A DNA stretch of 8,509 bases from Burkholderiales bacterium. GTDB taxonomy: Bacteria > Pseudomonadota > Gammaproteobacteria > Burkholderiales > Usitatibacteraceae. Below, in pieces: positions 6,144 through 8,509 of the stretch. Where the stretch lies: contig JANXWW010000223.1 of the NCBI GenBank assembly GCA_025350945.1, positions 1 through 8,509 of the forward strand, given 5' to 3'. The position numbers and the translations under genes were made by a program. The notes under the pieces are model-generated. The model saw only the letters and a program-made list of their open reading frames with translations, ran no database searches and was not told the DNA's origin. Numbering within the stretch: position 1 is the first letter of the stretch; each line of letters begins with the position of its first letter.

Positions 6144-8509
6144 GCGGCCTCGACGTGTTTATTGGGGTTTGATTTCGCCACCCGCTGCCGGAGCTCCGGC
6201 ATGCACGAGCCGCAGTTGGTGCCGCATTTGAGTTGCTGTTGCAGTTGTTGCAATCGTTGGTCATGTTCAACATCACCTCCGCGCATTTCCCCCAGCGCTA
6301 AGATGATTGTCTCTTCGGTGACGTTGAAGCACTGACACACGACGCGTCCACCGAGTACGAATCCGGACGGCGCGTGGGTGGCGGGCGAGAGCAGCAGGCG
6401 GCGAATTTCGGCAATTGATTTTTCAGCCAGCAACCACTCGCGTAACCATTCACCGCTGGTGATAGCACCAGCAGGCCCGCACAAGCGCACCGCGATCAAA
6501 CGGTCCGCGTCAATCAGCATGCGCCGCGAACTGCTGCGACGCGTGTCGTCATAACGCAGTGTATTTTCACTGTCGAGGCCGAGCAGCGTATCCAGTGTTG
6601 CCAACCACCTGGCACTCGGCGCGCCATGATGTGCCGCACGTACCAGCACACCGGGCTGCTCACGACCCATCAACACGCTGCTAAAAAATGCGACCTCACT
6701 TTGCATGGCCGGCAATTGATCAAATAAATCAATTTCATTGTCAGTACAGCTCACGAACGCCGTTAAATGCCACGACAAATCAGCCGCGACGATTTTAACG
6801 GCGGCATGTTTGAGCTCCGGCTGGCGCGAAATCGGATCGAACGTAGGCACGGTAAGGGTATTGACGCCCGCACTATCCTTGCCGCCGAGAAAACGTTTCC
6901 CCCAGTGCATCGGCAAATACACTTGGCCCGAACGCAAGCTGTCATCGCCTTGCACCTGCACGAATATGGCACCTCGCTTGGATTCAAGTTTGACCAGCTC
7001 ACCCTCTTTTAGCCCGCGCCGCGCGAGATCGTTCGCGTTGGCAGACAAACGTGGCTCTGCGGCATGACCAAACAGACGTGCGACGTTGCCGGTGCGCGAC
7101 ATGCCGTGCCAGTGGTCGCGCATGCGGCCGGTGTTGAGCCGCAATGGATAACGCGCATCGGTTTTTTCGGCCACAGCGATATAGCGTTGTGCAAAAAATT
7201 TTGCGCGACCATTGGCCGTGCAAAATTTCCCGTCTTCATACAGCCGCGTTTTTCCGTTGGCCGCACCTTCGGCGAAAGGCCATTGTTGTGGGCCGTTCGC
7301 GTCGAGCATGCGGTAACTTAATCCGGTGATATCGAGATCACGGCCACGCGTGATCTCACGATGTTCATTCCAGATGGCTTCGGGTGTAGCGAATGCGAAC
7401 AACGATGGCTTGCCGGGACGCAGATGTTGCTCCAACGCTTGCGCAAAATCACACGCAATTTGCCAATCATGTCGCGCTTCCATCGGCGCACCCACGGCGG
7501 TGCGCACCCGTGAAATACGCCGCTCGGAATTGGTGACCGTGCCCTCTTTTTCACCCCAGCTCGTGGCGGGTAGCAGCACGTCAGCAAACGCGGCCGTCTC
7601 GGTATTGCGATAGGCATCTTGCACCACCACCAGCTCGGCCGTTCTCAGCGCCTCTTGCACCAGCGTGAGGTCAGGCAGCGATTGCGCCGGGTTGGTGCAG
7701 ACAATCCACAAAAGTTTGATCTGTCCCTTGCGCGCCGCTTCAAACATTTCCACCGCGGTTTTGCCGCGCTCGGGCGAGATGCGATCTATGCCCCATAGCT
7801 GTTGCATCTCCTCGCGATGAGCAACGTTGGCAATATCACGATGTGCAGCGAGCGTGGTGGCGAGCCCGCCCACTTCGCGTCCACCCATCGCATTCGGCTG
7901 GCCGGTCAGGCTAAATGGCCCGGCCCCTGGCTTGCCGATCGCACCGGTGGCCAGATGCAAATTGATGAGTGATGCATTTTTAGCCGTGCCGCTGCTCGAC
8001 TGATTCAGGCCCTGGCAATAGAGCGAGAGCGTGGCCGGTGATTGCGCAAACCAGCGCGCGGCGGTGATAATGTCGTTGGCTTTTATCCCGCATATTTCGG
8101 CCGCAACAGCGGCGCTCATTTCGCGCACGATGCTGCGTAACGCCTCAAAACCTTCGGTGTGTGCGGCGATGTAGTCGCGATCAAGCCATTCTTCCCACAA
8201 CATCACATGCAACATGCCATGAAATAACGCGACATCGGTGCCCGGCAAAATCGGCAAATGCAGATCGGCAAATGCGGCCGTCTCAGTACAGCGTGGATCG
8301 ACCACAATTATTTTTAGCGCAGGATTTTTTTCTTTTGCGGCCTCAATCCGGCGAAATAAAATCGGGTGCGCATAGGCCGTATTTGATCCTGCAATAAACA
8401 GGCACTGGGCATGATCGATATCTTCATAGCTGCAAGGCGGCGCATCCACGCCCAGCGTCTGTTGATAGCCAGTCACGGCGGACGACATGCAGAGCCGCGA
8501 GTTGGTATC
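6140..8509 (-). CDS. nasA: Assimilatory nitrate reductase catalytic subunit, N-terminus off window
   Basis: A cytoplasmic Mo-bisMGD enzyme that reduces nitrate to nitrite for nitrogen assimilation. The frame is open to the right edge, where DTNSRLCMSSAVTGYQQTLG begins. Its Cys (8489-8491) is the expected Mo ligand. The N-terminal [4Fe-4S] segment lies outside. Counting the Met at 8488 as residue 1, the molybdopterin oxidoreductase domain runs to about 400 (FIAGSNTAYAHPILFRRIE, VVDPRCTETAAFADLHLPILPGTD, GQPNAMGGREVGG, VLLPATSWGEKEGTVTNSERRISR). The dinucleotide-binding domain follows (about 430-570, LNTGRMRDHWHGMSRTGN, YLPMHWGKRF). A linker of about 130 residues leads to a BFD-like [2Fe-2S] domain with CQC (718, 720) and CGTNCGSC (755-762). 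This C-terminal cluster domain is typical of NasA proteins taking electrons from a flavoprotein or ferredoxin. It ends in a 4-base overlap with cobA. Its promoter and the nitrite reductase genes are not visible. Confidence 0.97.
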   Translation of the reverse strand, partial: DTNSRLCMSSAVTGYQQTLGVDAPPCSYEDIDHAQCLFIAGSNTAYAHPILFRRIEAAKEKNPALKIIVVDPRCTETAAFADLHLPILPGTDVALFHGMLHVMLWEEWLDRDYIAAHTEGFEALRSIVREMSAAVAAEICGIKANDIITAARWFAQSPATLSLYCQGLNQSSSGTAKNASLINLHLATGAIGKPGAGPFSLTGQPNAMGGREVGGLATTLAAHRDIANVAHREEMQQLWGIDRISPERGKTAVEMFEAARKGQIKLLWIVCTNPAQSLPDLTLVQEALRTAELVVVQDAYRNTETAAFADVLLPATSWGEKEGTVTNSERRISRVRTAVGAPMEARHDWQIACDFAQALEQHLRPGKPSLFAFATPEAIWNEHREITRGRDLDITGLSYRMLDANGPQQWPFAEGAANGKTRLYEDGKFCTANGRAKFFAQRYIAVAEKTDARYPLRLNTGRMRDHWHGMSRTGNVARLFGHAAEPRLSANANDLARRGLKEGELVKLESKRGAIFVQVQGDDSLRSGQVYLPMHWGKRFLGGKDSAGVNTLTVPTFDPISRQPELKHAAVKIVAADLSWHLTAFVSCTDNEIDLFDQLPAMQSEVAFFSSVLMGREQPGVLVRAAHHGAPSARWLATLDTLLGLDSENTLRYDDTRRSSSRRMLIDADRLIAVRLCGPAGAITSGEWLREWLLAEKSIAEIRRLLLSPATHAPSGFVLGGRVVCQCFNVTEETIILALGEMRGGDVEHDQRLQQLQQQLKCGTNCGSCMPELRQRVAKSNPNKHVEAA

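Noticed and set aside
6210..6250. CAA/CAG-rich run in the nasA C-terminus (QRLQQLQQQLK) as a repeat element
   Set aside because: It is a short Gln-rich helix inside the [2Fe-2S] domain and keeps the frame. Nothing suggests a mobile or regulatory repeat.

Overview
The window (8,509 bases) looks like ordinary chromosome of a Gram-negative proteobacterium, most probably a gammaproteobacterium. The reasons are a Sec-exported outer-membrane beta-barrel protein ending in Phe, a periplasmic-type gamma-glutamyltranspeptidase, a thiS-thiG pair, and an assimilatory nitrate reductase with a C-terminal [2Fe-2S] domain overlapping a stand-alone siroheme-pathway methyltransferase. The order nasA-cobA is familiar from gammaproteobacterial nitrate assimilation operons. 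A finer placement cannot be made from the sequence alone.

Layout from left to right. At 1-1791 (+) is the body of a gamma-glutamyltransferase whose start lies off the left edge. At 1873-2514 (+) is a small OmpA/opacity-type outer-membrane barrel protein with its own extended -10 promoter candidate and a good ribosome binding site. It converges on thiG (2539-3330, -), which is preceded by thiS (3352-3558, -). Together these supply the thiazole synthase and the sulfur carrier of thiamine biosynthesis. Divergent from thiS is a DUF2238/YjdF-type inner-membrane protein (3631-4245, +). It converges on a LytTR-family response regulator (4260-5018, -). A gene-poor stretch of about 350 bases (5019-5366) follows. 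Last come cobA (5367-6143, -) and nasA (6140-8509, -, running off the right edge).

How the genes work together. nasA and cobA share a 4-base GTGA overlap and should be one transcript. NasA reduces nitrate to nitrite. CobA methylates uroporphyrinogen III to precorrin-2, the precursor of the siroheme used by the assimilatory nitrite reductase, whose genes would be expected upstream of nasA outside the window. thiS and thiG act together in thiazole formation. The remaining genes are not obviously linked to each other.

The least ordinary part is 4989-5366. A 51-base segment covering the first ten codons of the response regulator plus 21 bases upstream is repeated 136 bases further upstream with six mismatches. 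The two mismatches inside the codons are both synonymous. The second copy runs into a stop two codons later, so it looks like the stump of a paralogous response regulator gene. Between the copies sits a GC-rich island with a hairpin and a 16-base perfect palindrome. I see no complete novel system in this window.
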